Origin: Planctomycetota bacterium
GTDB lineage: Bacteria; Planctomycetota; SZUA-567; H5-PLA8
Direction of reading: 5' to 3'
DNA: 54,535 nucleotides
NCBI GenBank assembly: GCA_023150555.1
Contig: JAKLKQ010000047.1
Span: 1 to 54,535, forward strand
Below are positions 38,865 to 45,723 of the stretch, one piece after another (position 1 is the stretch's first letter; every line of letters begins with the position of its first letter). The notes below the pieces were generated by a model. That model was given only the letters and a program-made list of their open reading frames with translations. It made no database searches and was not told where the DNA came from. A program made the translations under genes and the position numbers.

Positions 38865-40952
38865 ATGCGTAACCCCTTGAGCCTGAGCCTGTTCCTGCTT
38901 CTCCTTATCCCCGGCGCCGCGCGGGCCGCCGACGCGCCGGCGCTGGCCGCGCTGGAGGCGCCCAAGAGCGAGAACTGGACGCCGGACGGGCGCTGGAAGG
39001 ACGAGACGCTCGAAGAAAAGAAGGCCGTGCGGGCCGTCGCGGGTACTTGCTATGCCTCGATGCCGGTCCTGGGCGAGATCCCTGCCGAGGGCAACCTGCT
39101 GCTGCGGGTGCACTACTACTCGTCGGGCAAGCCGTTCGCCATCGGCATCGGCAGCTGGGGCTCGCCGACGCTGTCGTCCGCGACCCGACCGAAGGGTTGG
39201 CAGACCGACGGCTTCGTCTTCGACGCCGCGCGCATCACGCGCCTGACGGCGGACAAGAAGATCCCGCTGATCATCCAGGGCGGGGGACCCGACGGCCCGG
39301 CCTTCGCGAAGATAGAACTGCTCAACCCCGATCCCGCCGACGTGCTGAAGCTCTACCGCGCGTGGGTTGCCGACGCGACGGCCGCCGCTTTCGCCGCGAC
39401 CAGCGGCGCCGGCTTTGCCGAGGTGCCCGAAAAGGACGAGACGCCCGTGGAGCCGTCGGCGGACGACACCGCGCGCGGGGCGATTCCCTTCGTGCGCAGC
39501 TACGTGAAGTTCGTCTTTCCCGTCACCGTGCCGGCGAAGGCCGAGCGCGTCACGAAGGGCAAGGTGGTGCTGACGCCCGGCGAGTACGAGCCCTTCCAGT
39601 TCGCGATCCGCGCGCTGAAGGACTTTGAGGAACTCAGCGCCGAGTTGGCCGCGCCCGCGCCGAAGGGCCTGGAGGCGGAGATCCGCTGGGTGGAATGCGC
39701 GCCGGTGCACAACGGCGGCTCGCGCTCGAAGAAGTTCAAGATCCAGCCCAACCGCCTGTGGCCGAAGGAGATCTTCCCCACCTGCACGGCGAAGAAGGAC
39801 ACCTCGCGCGCCTGGTACCTGACCGTGAAGGCCGCCGACGACCTGGCCGCCGGCAGCTACCCGCTGAAGATCGACGTGAAGGAGAAGGGTCAGCCGGTGG
39901 CCGGCTTCGAGGTCGAAGTCGCGGTGCTTCCGTTCAAGCTGCCGAAGGTCACCGAGCGCTGCTTCATGCTCGTCGACGCCGGCATGATCGAGGAAGAGAG
40001 CGTGCTCGCGGACCTGGCCGCGCACGGCGTCAGCGCGGTGGGCGCGTTCAACGAGTTCCAGCCGCTGAAGGGCAAGGAGGTGGACTTCGCCGTCTGGGAC
40101 GCGTACTTCGCGAAGCTGCGCAAGCACGGCCTCGATAACGGCTTCTTCTGGTACCTCGGCAATCCCAACAGCGGCAATGCCGTGAAGGACGGCGCCGGCG
40201 CGGAGAACTTCGAGAAGATCATCAAGGAGCTCGACGCGCGCGTGAAGGACGGCCGTTACCCGAAGCTCTTCGCCATGTCCATCGACGAGGCCGTCAACAG
40301 CGCCAAGGCCTTCGCCGATTCGAACGCGCTCTTTCAGCAGCTCCGCGACCTGAAGCTGGACATGAAGGTGCTGGGCTGTTCGCTGGACCGCTTCAAGAGC
40401 ACCGTGCGCTACGAGGGCCACATCGACCTGCTGGCCTGCAACGGCAGCTTCGACGAGAACGCCCAGTGGTGCCGCGAGAAGAACGTCGGCCTGAACATGT
40501 ACTCGTACGTCTGCGCCGGCGTTCCGGCGGGCTCGACGCGATTGAACTACGGTTTCCATCCCTGGCGCCACGGCGCGGTGGTCGTCAACGGCTGGGCGCT
40601 GCGCTGGTACAACGGCCATCCCTTCAACGACCTCGACAACGCCGCCGACTGGGGCATCCTCTTCCCCAACTGGACCGGGCGGCCCGTCGCCACGCCGAGC
40701 TGGGAAGGCTTCCGCGAGGGCGTCGACGACCAGCGCTACCTCGACCTGCTCGCTTCGCTCGTCAAGGACGGCAAGGCCGACGGCAAGCTGCTCGACGAGA
40801 TCCGCGCCAACGGCATCGGCAAGATGACCGAGCAGAAGGAGACCGTCGTCGGCGACTCGGTCTTCGGCGCGCTGATGAACAACGCCGACGACCTGGAAGT
40901 CGCGCGCGCCCGCGTGATCCAGGAGATCCTGAAGGCGCTGGCCAAGAAGTAA
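38865..40952 (+). CDS. Secreted DUF4091-containing glycoside hydrolase-like protein
   Basis: The 695-aa product has a signal peptide (MRNPLSLSLFLLLLIPGAARAAD). An N-terminal ~170-residue jelly-roll-like domain follows. From about residue 200, FVFPVTVPAKAERVTKGKVVLTPGEYEPFQFAIRAL is the usual entry to DUF4091 proteins, and FMLVDAGMIEEESVLADLAAHGVSAVG and MSIDEAVNS follow in a TIM-barrel-like part. PSWEGFREGVDDQRYLDLL near the C-terminus is the family hallmark. DUF4091 proteins belong to a glycoside-hydrolase-like clan common in Planctomycetes and Bacteroidetes. AGGAGG (38853-38858) precedes the ATG, and an intrinsic terminator follows at 40983. Confidence 0.82.
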   Translation: MRNPLSLSLFLLLLIPGAARAADAPALAALEAPKSENWTPDGRWKDETLEEKKAVRAVAGTCYASMPVLGEIPAEGNLLLRVHYYSSGKPFAIGIGSWGSPTLSSATRPKGWQTDGFVFDAARITRLTADKKIPLIIQGGGPDGPAFAKIELLNPDPADVLKLYRAWVADATAAAFAATSGAGFAEVPEKDETPVEPSADDTARGAIPFVRSYVKFVFPVTVPAKAERVTKGKVVLTPGEYEPFQFAIRALKDFEELSAELAAPAPKGLEAEIRWVECAPVHNGGSRSKKFKIQPNRLWPKEIFPTCTAKKDTSRAWYLTVKAADDLAAGSYPLKIDVKEKGQPVAGFEVEVAVLPFKLPKVTERCFMLVDAGMIEEESVLADLAAHGVSAVGAFNEFQPLKGKEVDFAVWDAYFAKLRKHGLDNGFFWYLGNPNSGNAVKDGAGAENFEKIIKELDARVKDGRYPKLFAMSIDEAVNSAKAFADSNALFQQLRDLKLDMKVLGCSLDRFKSTVRYEGHIDLLACNGSFDENAQWCREKNVGLNMYSYVCAGVPAGSTRLNYGFHPWRHGAVVVNGWALRWYNGHPFNDLDNAADWGILFPNWTGRPVATPSWEGFREGVDDQRYLDLLASLVKDGKADGKLLDEIRANGIGKMTEQKETVVGDSVFGALMNNADDLEVARARVIQEILKALAKK

Positions 40953-40982
40953 CCCAACGCCGCAGCCCAAATCGTCTTGCCG

Positions 40983-41013
40983 CCGCGCCTCCCCGTGAGG
41001 CGCGGTTTCTTTT
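40983..41013 (+). terminator. Intrinsic terminator after the DUF4091 gene
   Basis: CCGCGCCTC (40983-40991), loop CCCGT, GAGGCGCGG (40997-41005) forms a perfect 9-bp GC stem, followed by TTTCTTTT (41006-41013). It ends the upstream transcript just before the lexA promoter. Confidence 0.9.
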
Positions 41014-41023
41014 GGCCCGCCCC

Positions 41024-41050
41024 TTGACACGGGGTATACATTTGTATACT
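41024..41050 (+). promoter_or_regulatory. lexA promoter with candidate self-operator GTATAC-N4-GTATAC
   Basis: TTGACA (41024-41029) and TATACT (41045-41050) with a 15-nt spacer form a sigma-70-type promoter, somewhat short in spacing. Two copies of GTATAC (41034-41039 and 41044-41049), 10 nt apart, overlap the spacer and -10. A dimeric LexA binding there would block its own promoter. The consensus for this lineage is not known to me, so it is inferred from position. Confidence 0.6.
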
Positions 41051-41074
41051 ATTAGGAGCGAAGAGGACCCTTAC

Positions 41075-41674
41075 ATGCCGAGCGATTCGAAGGAACGCGT
41101 CTTCGCCTACGTCCGCCGCTGCCTGCTGGACGGCCTGCCGCCCAGCCTGCGCGAGGCCCAGGCCGCCCTGGGCTTCCGTTCGGTGCGCAGCGTGCAGAAG
41201 CACCTCGACCGCCTGATCGCCGAGGGCCGCCTTGGCCACCGCCCGGGCCTGGCCCGCGGCCTGCGCCTGCCCGGCCCTATTAAAGGAGGCGCGGCGGTGC
41301 GGGTGCCGGTATTGGGGCAGGTCCAGGCCGGCGGCTGGAACCTGGCCGTCGAGGACCTCGAGGCCGAGGAGCACCTTTCGGTGCAGACGCGCTATCCACC
41401 CGAGCGGCTCTTCGCGCTGCGGGTGCAGGGCGAGAGCATGACCGGCGCGCACATCCTGCCCGGCGACCGCGTGGTCGCGCTGCGCGGGGGCGGCGCCGAG
41501 TCCGGCCAGATCGTCGTCGCGGCGGTGGGCGACGAGGCCACCGTCAAGATCCTGCGCCGCAAGGGCCGGCGCGTGGAGTTGCATCCGGCCAACCCGGCGT
41601 TTCCCGTGCTTCGTCCGCCGCCTGAGGAGCTTTCGATCCTCGGACGCGTGATCGAAGTGCGCCGGGAATTCTGA
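41075..41674 (+). CDS. lexA: LexA-family SOS repressor
   Basis: ATG 41075 (GAGGA upstream) gives 199 aa, normal for LexA. An N-terminal winged HTH (PPSLREAQAALGFRSVRSVQKHLDRLIAEGRL) binds operators. The cleavage dyad is Ala85-Gly86 in GQVQAGGW, the nucleophile Ser121 in VQGESMTG and the general base Lys158 in DEATVKILRR, the usual S24-peptidase arrangement. It should self-cleave on RecA-ssDNA filaments and derepress SOS genes. Its own promoter carries a likely operator. It heads a damage-response cassette (DUF72, ImuB-like, DnaE2-like, SRAP), though two foreign-looking genes lie between. Confidence 0.9.
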   Translation: MPSDSKERVFAYVRRCLLDGLPPSLREAQAALGFRSVRSVQKHLDRLIAEGRLGHRPGLARGLRLPGPIKGGAAVRVPVLGQVQAGGWNLAVEDLEAEEHLSVQTRYPPERLFALRVQGESMTGAHILPGDRVVALRGGGAESGQIVVAAVGDEATVKILRRKGRRVELHPANPAFPVLRPPPEELSILGRVIEVRREF

Positions 41675-41730
41675 TTCCGAAAGGCGACCAGGACGATACT
41701 CTACTAAACGCCTGGACGGAGGATTGAAGC

Positions 41731-42468
41731 ATGGGACAGAACTCAAGTATAGAATGGACGGAAGCGACTTGGAACCCAGTCACGGGCTGCACGAAAATAA
41801 GTGCTGGCTGCAAGTTTTGTTATGCCGAAAAAATGGCAATGCGACTGTTATCAATGGGAGTCCACCAGTATAGAAATGGCTTTGAGCTGACTTTGCAACC
41901 GGAAGCACTCGATTTGCCACGTCGCTGGCGAAAGCCACGAACAATTTTTGTGAATTCAATGAGCGACTTGTTCCATGACGGAGTGCCACTGTCGTACATC
42001 CGCAAAGTCTTTGAGGTAATGAATGATTGTCCCCAGCATACATTCCAGGTTCTAACTAAGCGTCCGGATCGAGCATTTGAGTGTGCGGGCAGCCTTAACT
42101 GGTCTTCTAACATTTGGATGGGAACTAGTGTAGAGAACGATGCTGTCCTTGATCGCATTAGCGCACTTCGACTTATCAACGCAAAGATTCGGTTTCTTTC
42201 GATAGAACCTCTCATAGGGCCACTGCCAAGAATGCAACTCGAGGGGGTTCACTGGGTAATTGTAGGGGGCGAGTCTGGTCCAGGGGCTCGTCCCATGGAT
42301 CCTAAGTGGGTTAGGTCAATTCGTGATCAATGCCTTTCCGAGCAGATACCATTTTTCTTTAAGCAGTGGGGGGGCATTAACAAGAAAAAGACAGGAAGGG
42401 TATTAGACGGTAAGACTTGGGATGCGATGCCTGATCTACGTGGAGTTCCCGTGTATGCCCAAGCATGA
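41731..42468 (+). CDS. DUF5131 (phage Gp37/Gp68) family three-Cys protein
   Basis: ATG 41731 with GGAGG upstream gives 245 aa. It starts MGQNSSIEWTEATWNPVTGCTKISAGCKFCYAEKMAMRL: the signature TWNPxTGCxKxSxGCxxCYAExMA with Cys20/27/30 (CX6CX2C), like a radical SAM iron-sulfur motif. FVNSMSDLFHDGVPLSYIRKVFEVMN, FQVLTKRPDR, WMGTSVEN and IVGGESGPGARPM are further family blocks. Members bind an iron-sulfur cluster and are found in phages and genomic islands; the reaction is unknown. The last 14 nt overlap the TcmP start, so the two are co-translated. Confidence 0.85.
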   Translation: MGQNSSIEWTEATWNPVTGCTKISAGCKFCYAEKMAMRLLSMGVHQYRNGFELTLQPEALDLPRRWRKPRTIFVNSMSDLFHDGVPLSYIRKVFEVMNDCPQHTFQVLTKRPDRAFECAGSLNWSSNIWMGTSVENDAVLDRISALRLINAKIRFLSIEPLIGPLPRMQLEGVHWVIVGGESGPGARPMDPKWVRSIRDQCLSEQIPFFFKQWGGINKKKTGRVLDGKTWDAMPDLRGVPVYAQA

Positions 42469-43630
42469 CGATGTACATTTCGAAATGTATTCTCCTCAAA
42501 CGCAAGCGAAGCACGAAATACTTGCTTCGTATCTACCCGCTTACTTATCCGCTTTGAAAAACAAAGTTGATCGATTCCACTACATCGACGGATTTGCAGG
42601 TCGAGGGACTTATGGGCAGGGGAAGCCAGGATCGCCGTTGGTTGCTCTCCAAAAAATAGATGAGGCAAAAGTTTGCGACAGAACGTCTATAAGCCTTGTT
42701 GAGAAAAGGGAGTCCTATTTCCAAGAACTGAAATCATGCGTAGAAGGGCATGCGCTAGTTTCTGGGCTTTTAAACTCACCGTTGATTCGGCAGGGCAAGT
42801 TTAGCGAACATTTTCCAGAGATACTGAATCGAGAGGTTTATGGCTCCGGTGCAAGGGTTGCTACATTTGCATTTATTGATCCATGTGGCATCGAAGATGT
42901 CCGCATGGCTGATTTGATTAGCCTTTTGAAAATTGAATATTGCGAGCTTCTTCTTTTTTTTAACTACGATGCTGTAAACCGAATAGGAGGTTCTATAGCG
43001 GCAGGAACAATGGATATGGGAATTCTGTCGGAGCTTTATGGATCAGAGAGTTCGATAGAATCTCTGGTAAGCGAGCTGAAAACCGCAGGCGCCCCCTCGG
43101 ATCGAGAGGGCATCATTCGCGATACGTTTATTAGGAGTCTTAAGAGGGGGAGTGGCGCCCGATTTTCTGTTCCGTTTCGATTTTCGGCGAAGCGCCAAGA
43201 TAGAACGAGTCATTATTTAGTTCATGTGTGCAACAATCCATTAGGATTTAAGATAATGAAGAGCGTTATGTGGGAAGTTGGCCGTGATGACGCAGAGGAA
43301 TATGGGCGCTTGGAGTTTGATTCAGACCCAGAGCGTGGCCAATTGCTTCTATTCCGTCCAGATATCGAAAATCAGAAAAAGTCTATTCTTGATAGACTGA
43401 GGCGGTCAGCATGTAAGGTTAGCGAGTTTTCTGTTAATTGGATGAACAGTCCTAATGACTACTTCTCAGAGCAAGCATATAAGAAAATGCTTTTGGATCT
43501 CGAAAAGGAAAATCGGTTAGCCGTTTTCGATAAGGAAAATCAGAAGCCTGCGCCAACTTCAAGTCGAAGGAAAATGAAAGGTAAGCCGACTCTCGGAAAT
43601 GATTATTGGCTTCGTTTGTCCAATTCGTAG
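42455..43630 (+). CDS. tcmP: Three-Cys-motif partner protein TcmP
   Basis: ATG 42455 is used (MPKHDDVHFEMYSPQTQAKHEILASYL is the family start), giving 391 aa; ATG 42422 would add 11 residues. VDRFHYIDGFAGRGTYGQGKPGSPLVALQ (about 41-69) and VATFAFIDPCGIEDVRMADLISLLKIEYCELLLFFNYD (about 135-172) match TcmP. The DGFAGxG and F-x-D-P-x-G pairs look like methyltransferase motifs I and IV, so methyl transfer is possible but unproven. TcmP genes lie next to a three-Cys protein of the DUF5131 type, exactly the case here. Codon use is AT-rich, unlike neighbours, indicating transfer. Confidence 0.85.
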   Translation: MPKHDDVHFEMYSPQTQAKHEILASYLPAYLSALKNKVDRFHYIDGFAGRGTYGQGKPGSPLVALQKIDEAKVCDRTSISLVEKRESYFQELKSCVEGHALVSGLLNSPLIRQGKFSEHFPEILNREVYGSGARVATFAFIDPCGIEDVRMADLISLLKIEYCELLLFFNYDAVNRIGGSIAAGTMDMGILSELYGSESSIESLVSELKTAGAPSDREGIIRDTFIRSLKRGSGARFSVPFRFSAKRQDRTSHYLVHVCNNPLGFKIMKSVMWEVGRDDAEEYGRLEFDSDPERGQLLLFRPDIENQKKSILDRLRRSACKVSEFSVNWMNSPNDYFSEQAYKKMLLDLEKENRLAVFDKENQKPAPTSSRRKMKGKPTLGNDYWLRLSNS

Positions 43631-43648
43631 TGATACCAGGAAAGTTCC

Positions 43649-44515
43649 ATGAGATCGGAAAAAAAAGACTACTTCACCGTTTCGCCATCGGCTACCGAAC
43701 AAACGGTAAACTCAATACTTCATGTCGGCACCAGCGGCTACGTCTACGCCGACTGGGTGGAAGCGGGCTTCTACCCGGCGGGCGCCGCCTCGTCGAAGAT
43801 GCTGGGCCTGTACGCGCAGTGCTTCGGCGTCACGGAACTGAACTACACGTGGTACCGCATGCCGAAGGCCTCCATGATCGAACGGCAGATGGCGCAGGCG
43901 CCCGACGGCTTCCGCTTCGCCGCGAAGCTGACGCGCACCATGACGCACGAGATCCCCGCCAACTGGCGCCGCGAGGCCGCGCTGTACCGCCTGGGCCTGG
44001 CGCCGCTGGTGCAGGCGCGGCGGCTGATCGCCGTGCTGCTGCAGTTCCCGCCGCACTTTGCGCGTTCGGTGCGCAACCGCCAGTACCTCGCCGCGCTGCT
44101 CGACGCGCTGGAAGGCCTGCCGCTGGCGGTGGAGTTCCGCGACGAATCCTGGGACAACGCGCGCGTCTTCGAGGCGCTCGCGCGGCATAACGTGGCGCTG
44201 GTGGCCGTCGACGCGCCGCCGCTGCCGGGGCTCTTTCCCGCGCGCGCCGTCGCGACGCGCAGCGACTGGTTCTACGCGCGCCTGCACGGCCGCAACGTCA
44301 CCGGCTGGCGCTCGGGGCAGCTCAACCAGAAGTTCCACTACGACTACCGCGACGACGAATTGGCCGCGTGGCTGGATGGCATCATCGTGCCGCTGGCCGA
44401 ACGCGCCGCGCAGGGCTACGTCTTCTTCAACAACCACTACGGCGCGCTGGCGCCCAAGAACGCGTTGCGCTTCGCCGAGCTGGCCCGCGCGCGGGGCCTG
44501 GAGGTGCGCGCGTGA
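43649..44515 (+). CDS. DUF72 family protein
   Basis: ATG 43649 (AGGAAAG upstream) gives 288 aa. ILHVGTSGYVYADWVEAGFYP (from about residue 23) is where DUF72 proteins normally begin, followed by FGVTELNYTWYRMP, FAAKLTRTMTHE, VEFRDESWDN and YVFFNNHYGALAPKNALRFAEL, all family landmarks of this TIM-barrel fold. Function is unsettled, but it often neighbours repair genes. The first ~23 residues come from AT-rich sequence joined to the GC-rich body, so the gene seems to have acquired a new start from the insertion. GTGA couples it to the polymerase gene (44512-44515). Confidence 0.82.
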   Translation: MRSEKKDYFTVSPSATEQTVNSILHVGTSGYVYADWVEAGFYPAGAASSKMLGLYAQCFGVTELNYTWYRMPKASMIERQMAQAPDGFRFAAKLTRTMTHEIPANWRREAALYRLGLAPLVQARRLIAVLLQFPPHFARSVRNRQYLAALLDALEGLPLAVEFRDESWDNARVFEALARHNVALVAVDAPPLPGLFPARAVATRSDWFYARLHGRNVTGWRSGQLNQKFHYDYRDDELAAWLDGIIVPLAERAAQGYVFFNNHYGALAPKNALRFAELARARGLEVRA

Positions 44516-45723
44516 CGTTGCGCGAACGCTCCGTCATCCACCTCAACGTCGCCGACTTTGCCGTCGCCGTGGAGCAGGCGCTCGACGCCCGGCTGCGCGG
44601 CCGCCCGCTGATCGTCGCTCCCGAACACGCGCCGCGCGCCACGGTCTTCGACATGAGCGAACCCGCCTTCCAGGCCGGCGTGCGCAAGGGCATGCGCCTG
44701 GACCGCGCGCGCCGCCGCTGCCGCGACGCCGCCGTGCTGCCGCCGCATCCGGACCGCTACGAGCGCGCCATGCGCGCGCTGCGCGTGCACGCGCGGCCGT
44801 ATTCGCCGCTGGTCGAGCAGGCCGACGACAACGGGCACCTCTTCGTCGACGTCACCGGCACCGGGCGCCTATTCGGCCCGCCGCAGGACATCGCGTGGCG
44901 CATGCGCAGGGCGATCCAGGGCGAGTTGGGCTTCGTGCCCGTCTGGGCCGTCGCGCCCAACAAGCTGCTCGCCAAGGTCGCCACGCGCCTGGCCAAGCCC
45001 TGCGGCGAACGCGTCGTGGCCATCGGCGACGAAGCGGCTTTCCTGAAGCCCCACCTGCTGGCGCTGCTGCCGGGCGTCGAGACGGAAGAACTCGCGCGGC
45101 TGCACGCCTTTCACCTCACGCGTATCGGCGAGGTCGCCGCGCTCGATTTTCCGCAGCTCGAAGTCGCCGTCGGCCGGCGCGCCCGCGCCTTGCACGAAGC
45201 CGTGCGCGGCGTCGACGAGACGCCGGTGCTCACCGAGGACCAGCGTCCGCCCGTCGCTTCGGCGGCGCACGAGTTCGCCGAGGACAGCAACGACGCTTCC
45301 CAGGTCCGCAGCGCGCTGCACCGCCTGGCCGAACGCATCGGCGCCGAACTGCGCGAGCGCAAGCTCGGCGCGCGGCGCGTGGGCGTGGTCCTCGATTACG
45401 CCGACGGTGCGCGGGTGGTGCGCAGCGCCTCGACGTCGCTCGCGACGGCCGACGACTTCCGGCTCTTCGACCTCGTGCGCCTGGCCCTCGAACGCGCGTG
45501 GCTGCGGCGTGTGCGCATCCGCCACGTGAAGGTGGCCGCCGACCGCCTCGCCGCGCCGCCCGCGCAGCTGGACCTTTTCGACCTGCTCGAAGAGCGCGAC
45601 GCCGAACGCGAAACGCTGCGCCGACGCGACGGCATAGCGGGCGCGCTCGACGCGATACGCCGCCGCTTCGGCCCCGAAGCGGTTTCCGTGGGCCGCACGC
45701 TTGCGGGCGGGTCGCGATCGTGA
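44512..45723 (+). CDS. ImuB-like Y-family DNA polymerase (probably catalytically inactive)
   Basis: GTG 44512 overlaps the DUF72 stop (GTGA). The 403-aa product has Y-family architecture: HLNVADFAVAVEQALDARLRGRPLIVAP (about 10-37), VEQADDNGHLFVDVTGTGRLFG and WAVAPNKLLAKVATRLAKP, the fingers/palm landmarks. DinB needs Asp8 in 'HVDMDxFF'; here it is Asn12. The second acidic pair (S-x-D-E) is also not clearly kept, as in ImuB proteins, which are non-catalytic. QLDLF at 352-356 is a canonical beta-clamp-binding motif. The likely role is a scaffold bringing the DnaE2-like polymerase to the clamp. No ImuA gene is adjacent. It overlaps the next gene (GTGA). Confidence 0.82.
   Translation: MTLRERSVIHLNVADFAVAVEQALDARLRGRPLIVAPEHAPRATVFDMSEPAFQAGVRKGMRLDRARRRCRDAAVLPPHPDRYERAMRALRVHARPYSPLVEQADDNGHLFVDVTGTGRLFGPPQDIAWRMRRAIQGELGFVPVWAVAPNKLLAKVATRLAKPCGERVVAIGDEAAFLKPHLLALLPGVETEELARLHAFHLTRIGEVAALDFPQLEVAVGRRARALHEAVRGVDETPVLTEDQRPPVASAAHEFAEDSNDASQVRSALHRLAERIGAELRERKLGARRVGVVLDYADGARVVRSASTSLATADDFRLFDLVRLALERAWLRRVRIRHVKVAADRLAAPPAQLDLFDLLEERDAERETLRRRDGIAGALDAIRRRFGPEAVSVGRTLAGGSRS

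Larger units (their letters stand above)
41690..43720. other. AT-rich insertion carrying the DUF5131-TcmP pair
   Basis: From just after lexA to just inside the DUF72 gene, sequence composition changes abruptly: codons become A/T-rich (AAAATAAGT, TTTTTTTAAC, ATTTAGTTCATG) against GC-rich flanks. Exact ends are not visible, and I see no terminal repeats, transposase or target duplication. The right junction seems to lie in the first ~24 codons of the DUF72 gene. The insertion looks recent compared with the flanking cassette. Confidence 0.6.

Noticed and set aside
44058..45719. Upstream extension of the dnaE2 frame by 554 codons
   Set aside because: The extension is Arg/Ala/Pro-rich, overlaps the DUF72 and Y-family genes in another frame, and the DnaE2 homology starts at GTG 45720.
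44512..45723. Calling the Y-family gene a functional DinB (Pol IV)
   Set aside because: The first catalytic Asp is Asn and the S-x-D-E motif is not clearly kept, so ImuB-like is the better label.
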